From the NCBI GenBank assembly GCA_008802785.1, contig VUYT01000008.1, positions 620,001 through 684,000 of the forward strand: DNA of 64,000 nucleotides, in the 5' to 3' direction. The notes beneath the pieces are model-generated. The model searched no databases, was not told the origin of the DNA, and saw only the letters and a list, made by a program, of their open reading frames with translations. A program made the translations under genes and the position numbers. The stretch comes from Symmetrospora coprosmae. Taxonomy: Eukaryota > Basidiomycota > Cystobasidiomycetes > Symmetrosporaceae. Below are positions 51,565-62,857 of the stretch, one piece after another. Within the stretch, counting starts at the first letter, position 1. Each line of letters begins with the position of its first letter.

Positions 51565-54500
51565 TCATTGCTGTACGTTCTGTCTCCATCTGCGTAGAAA
51601 ACGGAGCAGCAATGCGGTCAGCTCGGAGAAGGTCGGGCCCAGCCGCGCAACCGTAAGCATGGGCGCACCTGTCTACGCTGCTGACGAGCTTGGCATCTGG
51701 AGGGGCCGCAAGTCCGATGTCTGAGGCAGCCCCGCCCATGTCGACGAGTGCTTCTGGATTGTGCGCCATCAGATGTCCCATCTGCGAAGGTGTATATCCG
51801 CCAAGCATCGAGCCCGCATAGCCATGCATGGCGGCTGCGGTCATTCAAGTGCAGACACTGCGTCAGCCCGCGAAAATGAGGCCGCTTTGGTACCGATGAT
51901 GCCTCGACTCACCCTGCTGCATGGCTGCGATCTGCTGCTGCATCTGCATCTGGTAGTTATACTGCTGCTGCATAGCATACTGATACTGCATCTGTTGAAC
52001 GAGCGCAGCGTTGGCCATCTGCTGCTGTTCGATCTGCTGCGTCATGGCCGCCATCGGGTGCTTCTGTCCCAGCGGGAGCTCATCATCCTGCCGCAGCGCA
52101 AGAGGCAGATCGTCCTCGTCAACGGACTCCGCGTCATCCTCGTTCGCAGGGCCCGATGCCGCTTCGCCTTTCGTTGCCTGCTGCCCAGGTGGAGACAGAG
52201 CAGCCGCCTTCGCAGCAGCTACTTTTCGGTTTCGAGGGAATTCGCCATCCGAATCCGAGTCGTCGGAGTCCGCTCGACCATTCCTCTTATTGCCGTCAGC
52301 GCCATGTGTGGGACTGCCGAGCGAGAAATCCGTGGGCAGGTCGAGACGCGGCGGGTCCAGCGTGATTTTGCCTCCATTGGCTGTTGTCCTGGTCGCAGCT
52401 GTCGACCGATTCGCAATGACTGACCCGATGCCCGCTGCCGACGCCCACGGCGATGCGTAGAAGGCCTGGCTTTTCCGTGCAGCAACGGAGGCGAGATTCT
52501 CCTCCTCATCGCTCGAATCCGACCTGCTATCCTTCTCCGAAGCCTCGTCAATGATGCCGTACGTCGAGATGCGATATGCGGTCTCCTTGCCCTTCTTGCG
52601 CATGCCTTCGTGTCCTGCCTCATCGTCCGAGTCGTCGCCAGCACCGATGCCAAAGCCCTCAAGCACGCCCGAGAACGACTCCGCACGCTCGACGCGCGTG
52701 AGCTCGGGTGTCCGTGCGGTATCGAGCACAAAGGCATTCTTGGCGGCCTGCGCCTCGGCCTCTTTCTTCTTGTCCCTTGCGCCCGCATTCCAGATATCTG
52801 ACGGGTCCACCCGGTCCTCACCATCATCGAGCGGGCGGCTCTGGCACCGCAGCCGCTCTTTGGCATCACCACCGTCTTCCGACGACGTGCTGCTGTCGCT
52901 TGAAGCGCCGCCAAACCAGTTCTCCGTCGCACCACCGAGCGCTTCGCTGTCTGGGAAGGCAGACTCGCCGACGCCGCTCAGAGTTGGCATGAAGGACAGC
53001 GCTAGCGAGGGCGCCAGAGAGGAAGACCGTGGGCGACCGCTTGGAGAGATGACGGCAGTCTCTTCTTCGCCCGGAAGGGGCATCATGCCTGACGGGTAGC
53101 AGTATCGTAAGACAGCGGTCCCGCGCAGAGCGAAAAAGTCGAAAGAAGGGAGACCCTCTAAACTCACTGTTTCGGCCCGATCGCGGATTCCACATGTCAT
53201 CGTCCTCTTGCTGCGCCTCTCCTGTAATATACGGATTGTCAACGTCTGCCATTTCTTCAGGCGGCAGCAGTCCCTGGTTCATGAGCAATGTGCCTGAGCC
53301 ACTCAATGGGTCAGCTAGATGTTTCGCAAGATATAGATACCCGAGGCCCTCGCTCACGTCGCTTCTCGTCCAACGGATGCGCGGTGCTCTTCCTCTTCTC
53401 GTCCTCGATGCCCGCAATCTGCGCTTCCGCCCACTCCTTCTCCTCCCTCTCGCGCTTCTCCGCCTCAAGCTCCGCGCGCTTCCGCTTATCCTTCTCTGCC
53501 TTCTTCCGCGCCTTCTTCTCCGCTTTCTCGCGCTTCTTGGCGTCTTTGGCCTCGCGCTCAGCTGCAAGAATGCGCTCCTTCTCGGCCTGGATCTTGCGCT
53601 CGACGGCCTCCATCTCAAGAATCTTCTCGAGCTTTTCGAGCTCTTTCGCCATAACGAGGTCCTGTCCAAACACGGAGGGCTTCGGCGCTGCTGCCATTGC
53701 TTTTGCCGCGTCACTCGTCCCCGCTTTCGCCTTCGATAGACTCTGCGCGGCAGGCGGGTTGGCAGCGAGCTGCGCCTGGCGCGCGTGCAGCGGGACGTCA
53801 TCATCGGAATCTTCCTCATCCTCGCCTGCCGGAATGGACATGACCGGCATCGACGACGACCGCTTGTAGGCAGCCTGCAGTTCCGCAGTTGACATGTGTC
53901 GATTGTGCCCGAGCGCCTGCTGGTCCTGCATGCGTGTACCGCTACCAGCGGGCGAATGGAGCTGTGTTGGGCTGGCCTTGTTGGCCTGGGCGGTTGGTGA
54001 GGGCGAGGTCACAAGGTGGTCGGGCGAGAGGAGCGTCGTAACCCTATTCCCGAGGCTCTTTGTCGGCGATGGCGATGCCGCTGGTACATCGTCCTTGGGG
54101 GACTTGCCATCGCCGCCATGCGCAAGCGTAGCGAGCGCCCGATGACTTGTGAACTTGACCCAGGGGTCTACGGCGCTGTGCTCGACGGCGGCTACAGGCG
54201 TCCCAGCGCTCGCGCCGCCGGTGCCGAGCGGGCTGGAAGCGCGCGCCAGCAGGCCCCTCTGAACGAGCAGGTTGTCCGTCATCGCGCGCCTCGAGTCGCC
54301 CTGGAATGCCCTGTTCTTGGCCTTCTGCCGCATTTTGCGCTCGTTCAGCTCGTCCATGAGCGACTTGCCGTACAACTTCCCGGCCTCTCGCTCGATGCGC
54401 GGTTTGGGTGAGTCCTCCGCTGGCTGTGCTGCTTGGGTAAAGGTGTCCTGCTGCTCCACATGAACGAGCAGGTCGGCGAGCGGCGCGGGCATGATGAGGA

Positions 54501-55452
54501 CTCGGGGATGTGGCGAATTCGGGAAGCGCAAACGTGAGCTGAGCTCCTCTTCCCGCTGCGCCGCGATGGCCTTCGGGTCGAAGCGGGATACATAGCCGCC
54601 CATGCTGCTTGGCGGACGCGCTGCCTGCTCCGCCGCATACGCCGCCGTGATGGCCTCCTGCGCGTCCAAGTCGACCGCAGCGGGTTCTCGCCCAAGCGCA
54701 TCGAAAGAAAGGCGCGACTCCGGCCGAGCGCCCATCATGAACGACGACGAGCGCGATCTGGGCCCCGCGCCGCTGGTCTCGCCTCCGAATTCGGAAAAGG
54801 CCTGCTCGAGCTCGCTCTCGAGGCTTTGCTTGCGCTGCCGGGTCCCCGCCGACTCCTTTGGGTTCCGCGACGCGCCCATCGAGCCTGCTTGCGCTTTGGC
54901 CTTGTGCGTCTTCCGCTTGCGGGCGAGGGTGTTTGAATCGAGTATGTCTGGCAGAGACTGGGTGGCCAATATCTCTGACGCGCCAAAGCCTTCCGTGTCT
55001 GCCTCGGAGCGGGTACCTGCCGCGCCTTTATCGAGAGTCTCGAGGGCGTCCGCGGGCAAGCTACCTCTTGGCGCGGTGACCCCCTCGTCTGCCCGCGATG
55101 CGTCGTGCGTCATGCCGTAGATGTCGGTCTGAGCACTGGAGTGTGCACGCGCCCGCGCAGGCTTCTTCTTGCTGCGGAGCTCGTCGGGGTTCATCTGGTC
55201 GAACTTTGTCATTACGCTCTCGAGGCCCCACTCGCTTGCGAGGTCCGCGTCGTCGACACCTAGCCCTTCTTCTTCTGCTACAGCATCTAGCTGCCCTGCT
55301 GGGGACGGTGAGAAGCTCCCTTCTGGGAGGGAGTTGCCACCGGCGTTGGCTATGTAGTCGCGAGCCCGAGCATGTCCAAACTCGTTTCCGCCGTCGTAGC
55401 CATTACCGCGGGTGCGCCAAGCCAGGTCGGCTTCGGCTTCGTCATATGCATA

Positions 55453-55484
<32 letters not shown>

Positions 55485-55821
55485 CCTGGTAGCGCTGTTC
55501 CTCCTGGTACTGTTGCTGCTGTTCGTAAGGGTACCCCTCCTGCTGCGCGTACCCCGGCGTGACCTCCTCAACCCTGAACGGCTGGAAGATGGCCGACTGC
55601 TCTGCGAGCTTGCCGTCGACGTCGTGGTCGTACTCGAGCAACGCGGCTGCGAGCTGCAGCCGCGCAAACATGTCGAGCTGCGAGGGTCCATTGCCCGTGC
55701 CTGCAATCACCGTGCCGCCTGGGGTGGCGGCGGCGGCGGCGATGAGTCCAGCGGAGGGAGGCGGCGACACGATGGCCGCTGCGATGGCGGCCAGCGAGGT
55801 CGACGTGCTGCTGCGCGCCAT
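51565..55821 (-). CDS. Large low-complexity protein, unknown function
   Basis: Five exons (55821-53358, 53293-53168, 53088-51913, 51834-51669, 51589-51565) give about 1318 residues. The N terminus is Ala-rich (MARSSTSTSLAAIAAAIV), then SQLDMFARLQLAAALLEYDH. An E/Q dipeptide run follows. A long basic-acidic coiled coil lies near residues 750-815 (repeats of the type EKKARKKAEKDKRKRAE), then TLLMNQGLLPPEEMADVD, acidic serine clusters (DSDDSDSDGE) and a Gln/Met-rich segment around QQQYNYQMQMQQQIAAMQQ. The final exon follows a strong pyrimidine tract; without it the protein ends at 51539. No domain is recognised. The coiled coil and prion-like Gln-rich part suggest assembly with other proteins, which is inference. 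Confidence 0.72.
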
Positions 55822-56144
55822 GTCTCAATTATCGAATGCTCAGCTGGCCATGACGTTGCGACTGGATAAGGGCGCCTGATTGTGTCGGGAAAGACCAAAG
55901 CAGAAGGGCTCGTTTGCTTGGACAGGCACCAACTCGAGGGATACATAGGCAGCGCAGCAACGCATCGCAGCAGCAGCAGCAGCGGCAGGGTACAATAGGA
56001 GCACATCTAGAGCATCGAACAGCTGCGCCGTTGCATCCCGCTCGGCCACTTTGCTGGTGACGGCGGAGCTCCCTTTGTGTGCCCGCATACGAGCAGAGCG
56101 CCGACCCGTCAAGCAGCAGGCAGCAGGCAGCAGCAGGAGCGGAG
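55822..56144. promoter_or_regulatory. Shared upstream region of the low-complexity gene and DPM1
   Basis: 323 bases lie between divergent start codons, with CAG-type triplet runs near 55968-55986 and 56113-56135. The promoter function is inferred from layout. Confidence 0.45.
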
Positions 56145-57514
56145 ATGGCAGGGAGCGCAATGCCGCCGCGAATGCACCGCGGTCGCCTCAAGCTCAGCGG
56201 GAGCATCGCCCTCGTCTGCGTCGTCTTCCTCTGGCTCATCACGCCCACGCCCACAAAGCTCTACAACCCGCGCGACCACCTGCGCGTCGGGACGCCTGGA
56301 GGAGCTGCGAGCACGACTAGGTTGGAAGGGGAGCCGCAAGCGCAGGCACAGTTCGAGGAGGACAATGGCGAGATTGTCAACTCCATCATCGTGCCAAGCT
56401 ACAACGAGGCCGACAACATGGGCCCCCTGTGAGTTTTCGGTTTCCTCTGGTCATGCATGGAAAGACACGTGTCGCGAGCTGCGAGACGTGGTGATGCGCT
56501 AGGGCGCCGTCGGTCCCGCCCAGCTGACTGACATATCGCAAATTGCGCTCTTCCGACCAGCGTCACGCGCATCTTCCAATCGCTCCCTGCCGAGGCCGTC
56601 CGACACACCGAGGTCCTGATCGTGGACGACAACTCTGCCGACGCGACGAGCGAGGTCATCGAGTCCCTGCGCGGCGAAGGATACAACGTGAACCTGCACG
56701 TTCGCTTGACGGAGCGCGGGCTGTCCTCGGCAGTGCTGCATGGGTTCAGTCTGGCCCGGGGCAGCAAGCTGCTCGTCATGGACGCAGACCTGCAGCATCC
56801 GCCAGAAAGTGTCCCGCTCCTGCTGGCTGCCCTCGTCGACTCGGAGCCGGACACGCCGGCTGCGAGCACGACGTCGCGGTCTGACTCGACCAGCGAAGCA
56901 CCGTCAGCCCCGACGGGCCCTCGCTTTGCGTTGGGAACGCGGTACGGGAAAGGCGTCGAGATGGACAAGGACTGGCCAGTGTACCGCCGCATCATCTCCT
57001 GGGGTGCCCGGATGCTCTCGCGACCATTGACCAACGCGCAAGATCCAATGGGAGGATTCTTTGCGCTCAAGAAGGATCTGGTGAGGGGCCGGTTTTGTCA
57101 GGACATGCAGGCATTTCGACCCGCTCACGTTCGCAATCATTGCAGTACCTTGCGTCCCAGCCACTCAACCCATCAGGGTTCAAGCTCGGCCTTGAGCTGC
57201 TCCTCAAGACGCCCTTGACATCCTCGGAGCTCACGCACGTCCCCTATGGATTCAGCAAGCGCGTCTCTGGCTCGTCCAAGCTCGGCCTCAAAGTCATCAT
57301 CAAGTATGTGGGCCAGCTCCTCGCGCTCTACTACTGGAAGTTTGGCATCTTCTGGCTCGCGTTCGTTGGGATAGTCGTGGGCGGCGCGGCGTACGCGGTT
57401 CTCGAGGTCGCGGAGAGGGTTGTCCAGCAGCTGGGCGGGCAGGACTCGCGCTGGGGCAGGGTCGCGGCAGGCGATATGAAGCGCAAGAGGCGGAAGCACA
57501 AGAGCGATGTGTGA
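56145..57514 (+). CDS. DPM1: Dolichol-phosphate mannosyltransferase
   Basis: Three exons (56145-56428, 56561-57080, 57146-57514) encode about 390 residues. The GT2 fold is plain: VNSIIVPSYNEADNMGPLV, VLIVDDNSADATSEVIESL, GLSSAVLHGF, the metal-binding VMDADLQHPPE, and DPMGGFFALKKDL. It makes dolichol-phosphate-mannose at the ER for N-glycans, O-mannosylation and GPI anchors. An N-terminal hydrophobic span (IALVCVVFLWLITP) and another near the C terminus (FGIFWLAFVGIVVGGAAYAV) place it in the ER membrane; the human type lacks such a C-terminal span. A Ser/Thr-rich insertion of about 25 residues follows PLLLAALVDS. The tail is strongly basic (KRKRRKHKS). Confidence 0.93.
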
Positions 57515-57856
57515 ATGAGGTCTGCGTAGAGACGGCGTTCAGAGAGGGAGAGACGCTTGTTGTTGTTATACACTGGACGCCGCGCCGGTCTCCGCCGGGA
57601 TGGTGCAAAAGCGATTGAGATTTCGAGTGACGAGCGCACTCCCTGAGACTCTGCATGTCGTCTGTATCGCATCTTCGCAGGTCCCTGTTACCGTCATTCC
57701 CTGCTGCCCGGGGCTGCAACTCTCTTCCTTGCGTCATCGTAGGTCACCGGGGGCCTGAAGCGGAGGAGGCACCGGACCACCAAGGCTGCGACTCCTCCTC
57801 TCCGACCAACGCACGCATCCACCACATAGCAGAGCAACTCATATCAGCCAGCCAGC
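57515..57856. other. Spacer with no supported gene
   Basis: 3' end of DPM1 and promoter of the Rtc3-like gene presumably lie here. Confidence 0.35.
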
Positions 57857-58866
57857 ATGTCCGCAGTTCAGATCATCTACCAGCCAGACCCGACAAAGTG
57901 CGTTTCCAGTCCTGCCTGCCCAGATGAGCCGTCCCGCTGATCCTGTTTGCCTGTCCCTTGCCCCCCTCCTGTGAGCAGGACCGACACGTACTGCGTGTAC
58001 GTCGACGACTCTGTCGAGTACCTCAAGTGGAAGGAGGGAGGTAAGTCGTATGACGATGATACTGCTACATGCTCCTCATCCTGCTCGATGCTGCCTGCCC
58101 GAACTGACGCTGTTTGGTGCAACGCCCTCGCCCTCGCCCTATGATGCGTCCCCGCCTCGCCCGCCCTGTGCCTGGATCCGCCGCACCTGCGCCTTCCCTG
58201 GCCCCGCTCGTGCAGACACGTAAGTATGACACGTCCATCCCAGCAGCTGTAATGACATCGTCACTAAGATTGGAACCCCTCCTTCCCCAGCACCATCCCC
58301 CTCACCACCTTCGTCGGCAAGTTTGACGTCTTCCACTCGGCAACGGGGGCCCAGGGCCAGTGGGTGAGTGCGGGGACTGGCTGCTTCTGCTAGAGGCGGG
58401 AGGGGAGAGCCGCCCACTTAGGCCCTTGTGCCCCATGCACGGCATGGCTGATCGTCTTGGTGCTATTGGACACCTGGCCCGCAGCAAACCGCCTCCAAGT
58501 CGGCGCTCGAGAATGACCTCGGGTGCAAGAACAAGGACGACGCCATCATCCTCATCCTCCAGAAGGGCGACGACAAGACGGCAAAGGGCATCGGACGGAC
58601 CAAGGAGCACGCAGAGAAGAAGTGAGTCGCTAACTTGTCATTGCCGTGCCCTGCTCTGGCTCGCATGGGATTCTCGCAAACGCAAAGACGAACGGCCCAT
58701 GCACCGAGTCACGGGCTGCTCATGACTGCTCGAACTCGAAAATTGAGGCTGACGCTATTTTCTGCCCTCTCCGTCCATCCTCTCCGCGCACAGCCAGTCG
58801 CAGTCCGGCGGCTTCCAGGTCTCGTCCGGATCCAAGCAGGGCGGAACCGGACACGGTGGACGATAG
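57857..58866 (+). CDS. Rtc3-like single SBDS-domain protein
   Basis: Six exons (57857-57897, 57979-58040, 58216-58219, 58291-58363, 58485-58621, 58794-58866) give 129 residues. Motifs are TDTYCVYVDDSVEYLKWKEG, TTIPLTTFVGKFDVFHSATG and GQWQTASKSALENDLGCKNK, followed by DDAIILILQKG, in the order seen in yeast Rtc3 and other stand-alone N-terminal SBDS domains. Rtc3 is linked to RNA metabolism and stress; the exact role is unknown. The C-terminal tail is Gly/Ser-rich. Exon 3 is only four bases (ACAC), between an AG-free pyrimidine-rich intron ending GTGCAG and a perfect GTAAGT donor. Without it the conserved TIPLTTF block is out of frame. Confidence 0.88.
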
Positions 58867-59295
58867 GGTCGTTGTGTCTGAATGATCAAGGCAAACGCGA
58901 TTTACGCAGCAGCAGCAGCAGCAGCAAATCAATCAAGTCATTCAACTAGCAGTCGCCAATCTCCACGGGAGGGCGCAAAGAAATGAAATAAACAGCAGAT
59001 CGATTTCGAATAGGCTCGTTGATGCTGCCCTCGACAGCCAGCTCCATTGCACTTGATCAGAGAGCGGCCAGATGATGAGCGGAGACTCTGTCCGCTCGCA
59101 TGCAAGTATTGTCCTTTGTACGTTGATTTTCCCAGGCTCGCAGGCGAGCAGACCGGCCTACAACCGCAGTGGGGCATCTAAGGGGTCCTTTTGTCGAGAC
59201 TACCTGGCACCGCTTCACTCGTTATCCCCGCTCTTCCAACACGCCCCTCTACGCTTGGCTCTGCATCTTCCGGCAACGTGAGTTTCCGCATCGAC
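58867..59295. other. Spacer with an AGC triplet run
   Basis: Six AGC-type triplets lie at about 58908-58926. No gene was recognised. The right half is the presumed promoter of the secreted-protein gene. Confidence 0.4.
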
Positions 59296-60066
59296 ATGCT
59301 TCACCACATCACTTCGACATGCGTCGCACTGGCCGCAAGTACTATTGTCGTACTCAATGCGCAAGGTGCCCCAATCGCAAACGCGGGCGCAAGTAATGCA
59401 GTCACGGGCTTGTTTCGCCGGGATGAGTTCACCCAGCTAAGCGGAACAACACGGGAGGGGGTAAGGGCTGCCGCACACGCGAGCCGTGATCCGATCTGAT
59501 AACAAGGTGTTGGGTACTCCGGCTCACATCGCCTTGTGCAGGTATCACGATACATATCGACAGACAACGCTTTCGCGGTTGAATACGACATGACTGTTGA
59601 GCATATCTATCAAGCTGGCTCATGCGGACGCAACTGGCCAGAGACAACCGTGTTGCATCTACCCGTGCTAGTCCCGACTGTCATCTACATGGGCGCACAG
59701 CCCGACGCAAATGAGGACATGCCCAACCTGTCCCTGAATCACCACTGTGGCAAGGAGATCGTGCTCAAGATCGGCAATGTCGAGAGGACGGGCACCATCG
59801 CGGGTTCCAGTTGAGTCTATCGCAGCGGGAGTCCTCCACGTGCCCTCCGCTGAATTGATGAATCAGAAGCCAAGCACGGGCTGACTCGTATCCGGCTCTT
59901 TCGTGCAGCTGGCTATGCGATGATGCAGAGTCCCGGACCTGAGGTGTTCGCCCTCCCAAATCTCCTGATCGCTCAGCTCGCTGGCCTTGAAAGCGATCAA
60001 GGGATCTTCAACATCACCGAGCTAATCAAAGACGACCAGCCTCTCCACTTCACTATCAAGGCCTAG
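59296..60066 (+). CDS. Small secreted protein, tandem paralogue 1
   Basis: Three exons (59296-59460, 59542-about 59803, 59909-60066) encode about 194 residues. A signal peptide (MLHHITSTCVALAASTIVVL) is followed by RRDEFTQLSGTTREG, VEHIYQAGSCG, HHCGKEIVLKIG and a C-terminal ALPNLLIAQLAGLES ending PLHFTIKA. The same order of blocks occurs in the next gene (RREDVTQLSASTREG, MMWQAGACK, YGKKIVLKRG, VPALLMANLQGIES, PLHFKILEE), so the two are diverged tandem duplicates. A few cysteines are present. No family is recognised. Small size, secretion and fast divergence are effector-like, but function is unknown. The second donor is weak; a site 6 bases further on is equally in phase. Confidence 0.7.
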
Positions 60067-60459
60067 CTTACCAGAAAGTGTCGAAGGAATGCGCTGCTGC
60101 TCTCCGATCCTGTGCTTCCGCGCTATAGTGACGTCTATGTAAGACATATCCGTACCGCATCCCATCTCTGCCTACTCCCTGCAACCTGTCGCCCTCCTCA
60201 CACCTCCTCTTTCTATGCTGTTGATCGCAACGCGATAGTGAGTGTCTATCGTGGGGTCGTCGAGGCCTCCTCGCGTTTCCCATGTCCGAAGGGGACGTTG
60301 ACGGCTTGGTACCGGGACTTGAGATATCGGCTCCCTTTCTTAAGTGACTGATTTGCGCCCCTTCTCTGCACCTGTAGCTCCCTGGCCGCTGTCTGGCCCG
60401 TCCCCTACGCTTGGCTCCACTTCCCGGCCACCCGCCACCCGCCTCGAACAGACACGAAC
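60067..60459. other. Spacer between secreted-protein paralogues
   Basis: No gene recognised. It is presumed promoter of the second copy. Confidence 0.35.
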
Positions 60460-61249
60460 ATGCTTCTTCACAACACTGCAAAGCTTGTTGTCTTTGTAGT
60501 CGGGGCTCTTCTTGCTCTACCTGGATCGGAAGCTGTCCCCCTCGTAGCCGGCGGCACCGATGCCAGCAGCGTGCTGCGTCGAGAAGATGTGACGCAGCTG
60601 AGCGCATCAACTCGGGAAGGTGTAAGCCGTCTCATAAGTAGGAGCTGTTACCAAGCTGATACCATTCTTTCCGTTTGGGCTGCATCGGCGTGTCAGACCG
60701 CACGATACACCCGGAAAGGCGATGCGCCACCTTGCTGGACAGACGATGGCGTACCCGATGGAGACTGCACGTTTGACATCGACATGATGTGGCAGGCAGG
60801 AGCCTGCAAACTTGCCGAACGATCGCAAGACTCTCGCACCTCTCTGCCCGTGGCACTTCCTCAGATCCTCTTCGACGGCGGTCAGCCGGCAAATTCGGGT
60901 GACAACAGGGACAACAGTCTCTACGGTAAGAAGATTGTCCTCAAGCGTGGCGAGTTCGAAAAGACTGCAGTCATCGCCGACAAGGGTACGTCACCGTTGG
61001 AGCTCAGAGACTCAAGCATAGATCGTGCCGTATGTTCACTCGGGGCCTGCTCGCTGACCTATGCGCCACTGTGACGCTGCTTCCACAGCCCCGTCGTCGT
61101 CGGAAATGTCCTTTATCGTGCCCGCCCTCCTTATGGCCAATCTCCAGGGAATCGAGAGTCTTACCTCAAGCTCCACAACGCAGCTAAACGCCAATGCCCC
61201 GCTTCACTTCAAGATCCTGGAGGAATCTATCGAAATGAATAGTCCTTAA
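60460..61249 (+). CDS. Small secreted protein, tandem paralogue 2
   Basis: Three exons (60460-60621, 60697-60985, 61089-61249) encode about 203 residues. The signal peptide is VVFVVGALLALPGSEAVPL; then RREDVTQLSASTREG, a cysteine-bearing region (PPCWTDD, DGDCTFDID, QAGACK), YGKKIVLKRG and a C-terminal VPALLMANLQGIESL. Intron positions match those of the copy at 59296. The first intron is 75 bases, in frame and without a stop, so retention would add 25 residues; splicing is preferred because it restores the alignment with the paralogue. Function is unknown. Confidence 0.72.
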
Positions 61250-61462
61250 CGGAGCGGACGGGACTTGCAGTCTATGGCAGACCTAAGCCATCTCTAAGCA
61301 TGCAGACGTCCTGCCGTCCCCAGCGATTCATAGCGCCCCGGGATCTCCGGCAGTACCAAGTCGTGCCTGGCTCTGTGCTTCAAGACCTCCCGCAATGCAT
61401 TGTGCTCCTTGCTATCCTGCCATACAGGGCTTTGCGATGGTACCAGCCCTATACAGTAACTG

Positions 61463-62583
61463 CTAGAACCCTTCCTCACGCAGGATAGCCCTATCAGCGT
61501 CCAGCACCAGCCGGTATCCGCGCCCCCTCCAAGGTGCTTCGGCGCCTGACAGGCCATCGAGGAACAGTTCGTAGCCAGGCATATACCTATCGTGGTGATG
61601 TAGGATTGAGCCTTAGCTGCCTCGCACATCTAGATCCTGCTGATGGTGAGCTCACCGGCCTATGAACGCCTTGACTTCGTCGTCCGACATGCCCACACCG
61701 CCATTCTTTGCCTTCATATTGTGCTCCTGTTGTAGCCTCCACCTCCAGACAAAGCCCATATCTTCGGGCTTGAGTTGCACGAAGCAGTCGAGGTGTAGCC
61801 ACAGCTCCCGCTGGTACTGGTTCGTAAACTCGTTGATCTGCTCGAGGTGAGACAGCTCGTGCTCAAGGAAGAAGGGCTTGTCATAGCTATAGCGTGCCTT
61901 TGCGTAGCCTACTGGATCTTGCTGGGCTTGCTGGTAACGCTGCTGCAACTCAGAGGAGGGTATCGAGTGAAATCCGGTCGCCCAGCCTTCGAAGATGACC
62001 ACGTCTATCGGACCTATCACAGGCGTTATTGACTTGCTGCGGTCTCCTTTCCCCGAGAAGCAGCTCTTGTCGTAAATAGGTAGCTCGATTGTCGCGCTCG
62101 GCGGACCCTCATTGATAGATGCAAGTCGGCGAAGGCAGTTGACAGCCAGTGGGAGGTCATGGGTGCCTGGTTGACCCCGCCCGGACAGCATACGGTTGCT
62201 CGGATACCGAGACGAGAGCTCTGTTTGCTCTTTATGCGGAAGGTAAAGGTCGTCCAGCGACAGAGAGGCCAAGCGGAGGTTGTGCGGGGCCGCCGTCAGG
62301 ACTCGCGGCATCAGGTCGGTCAGAAATGACTTGCCTAGCCCGACGCGATGCGGCGAGCGGACCGCATTGTCAGCATACGAGGATGTCTTTCGGTTGTTGC
62401 GCACAGTCGGCTCAGCGTACCGGAACCCTGAGGGCCTTGCACGCCCACGAAAAGCGGGGGCGCTGGCCTTGCGCCTGCCGCATGCCGTGAGCGGTGCCCT
62501 TCGAGCTGCTGAATCACGAAGCGCGCGACTCGTGAGACCGACTCGGGTATCTTCATTTCGGGGTCGCCGGATAGCTTTGCCAT
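61463..62583 (-). CDS. P-loop kinase of the Tda10 / D-glycerate 3-kinase type
   Basis: Three exons (62583-62421, 62334-61656, 61586-61463) encode about 321 residues. The P-loop is VQGPQGSGKSFLT near residues 48-60. LASLSLDDLYLPH, the gap-bearing RGQPGTHDL, PIYDKSCFSGKGDRS and VVIFEGWATGF are the typical run of the yeast Tda10 / plant glycerate kinase family, followed by ELWLHLDCFVQLKPEDMGFV and WRLQQEH. Plant members phosphorylate D-glycerate; the fungal substrate is not settled. The P-loop is itself split by intron 1 (QGSG|KSFL). The start was chosen at the first ATG in frame. Confidence 0.9.
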
Positions 62584-62857
62584 GTCTCGAGTCGGATGGT
62601 CGTGGGCCAAGAGGTTGTGCCTGAACTTGAAGGCGGAAATGCAGGGCGGACCAGGTCGCAGCTTGTTCCGCTCAACTATCGCACTATCGCAGGGTAACGC
62701 AATCCTTTACAAGCGATGCATGGAGGACAGTCACTCTTGGCTCTCAGTCAGTGCCATGAGGAGAGTAGGCTGAAGCCGACTGTCTGTGCGATCTGATCGC
62801 TTGAATCGATGGCGTGCTGGCGTAAACAACAACAAGTAACGGTATGATGCGCTTGCA

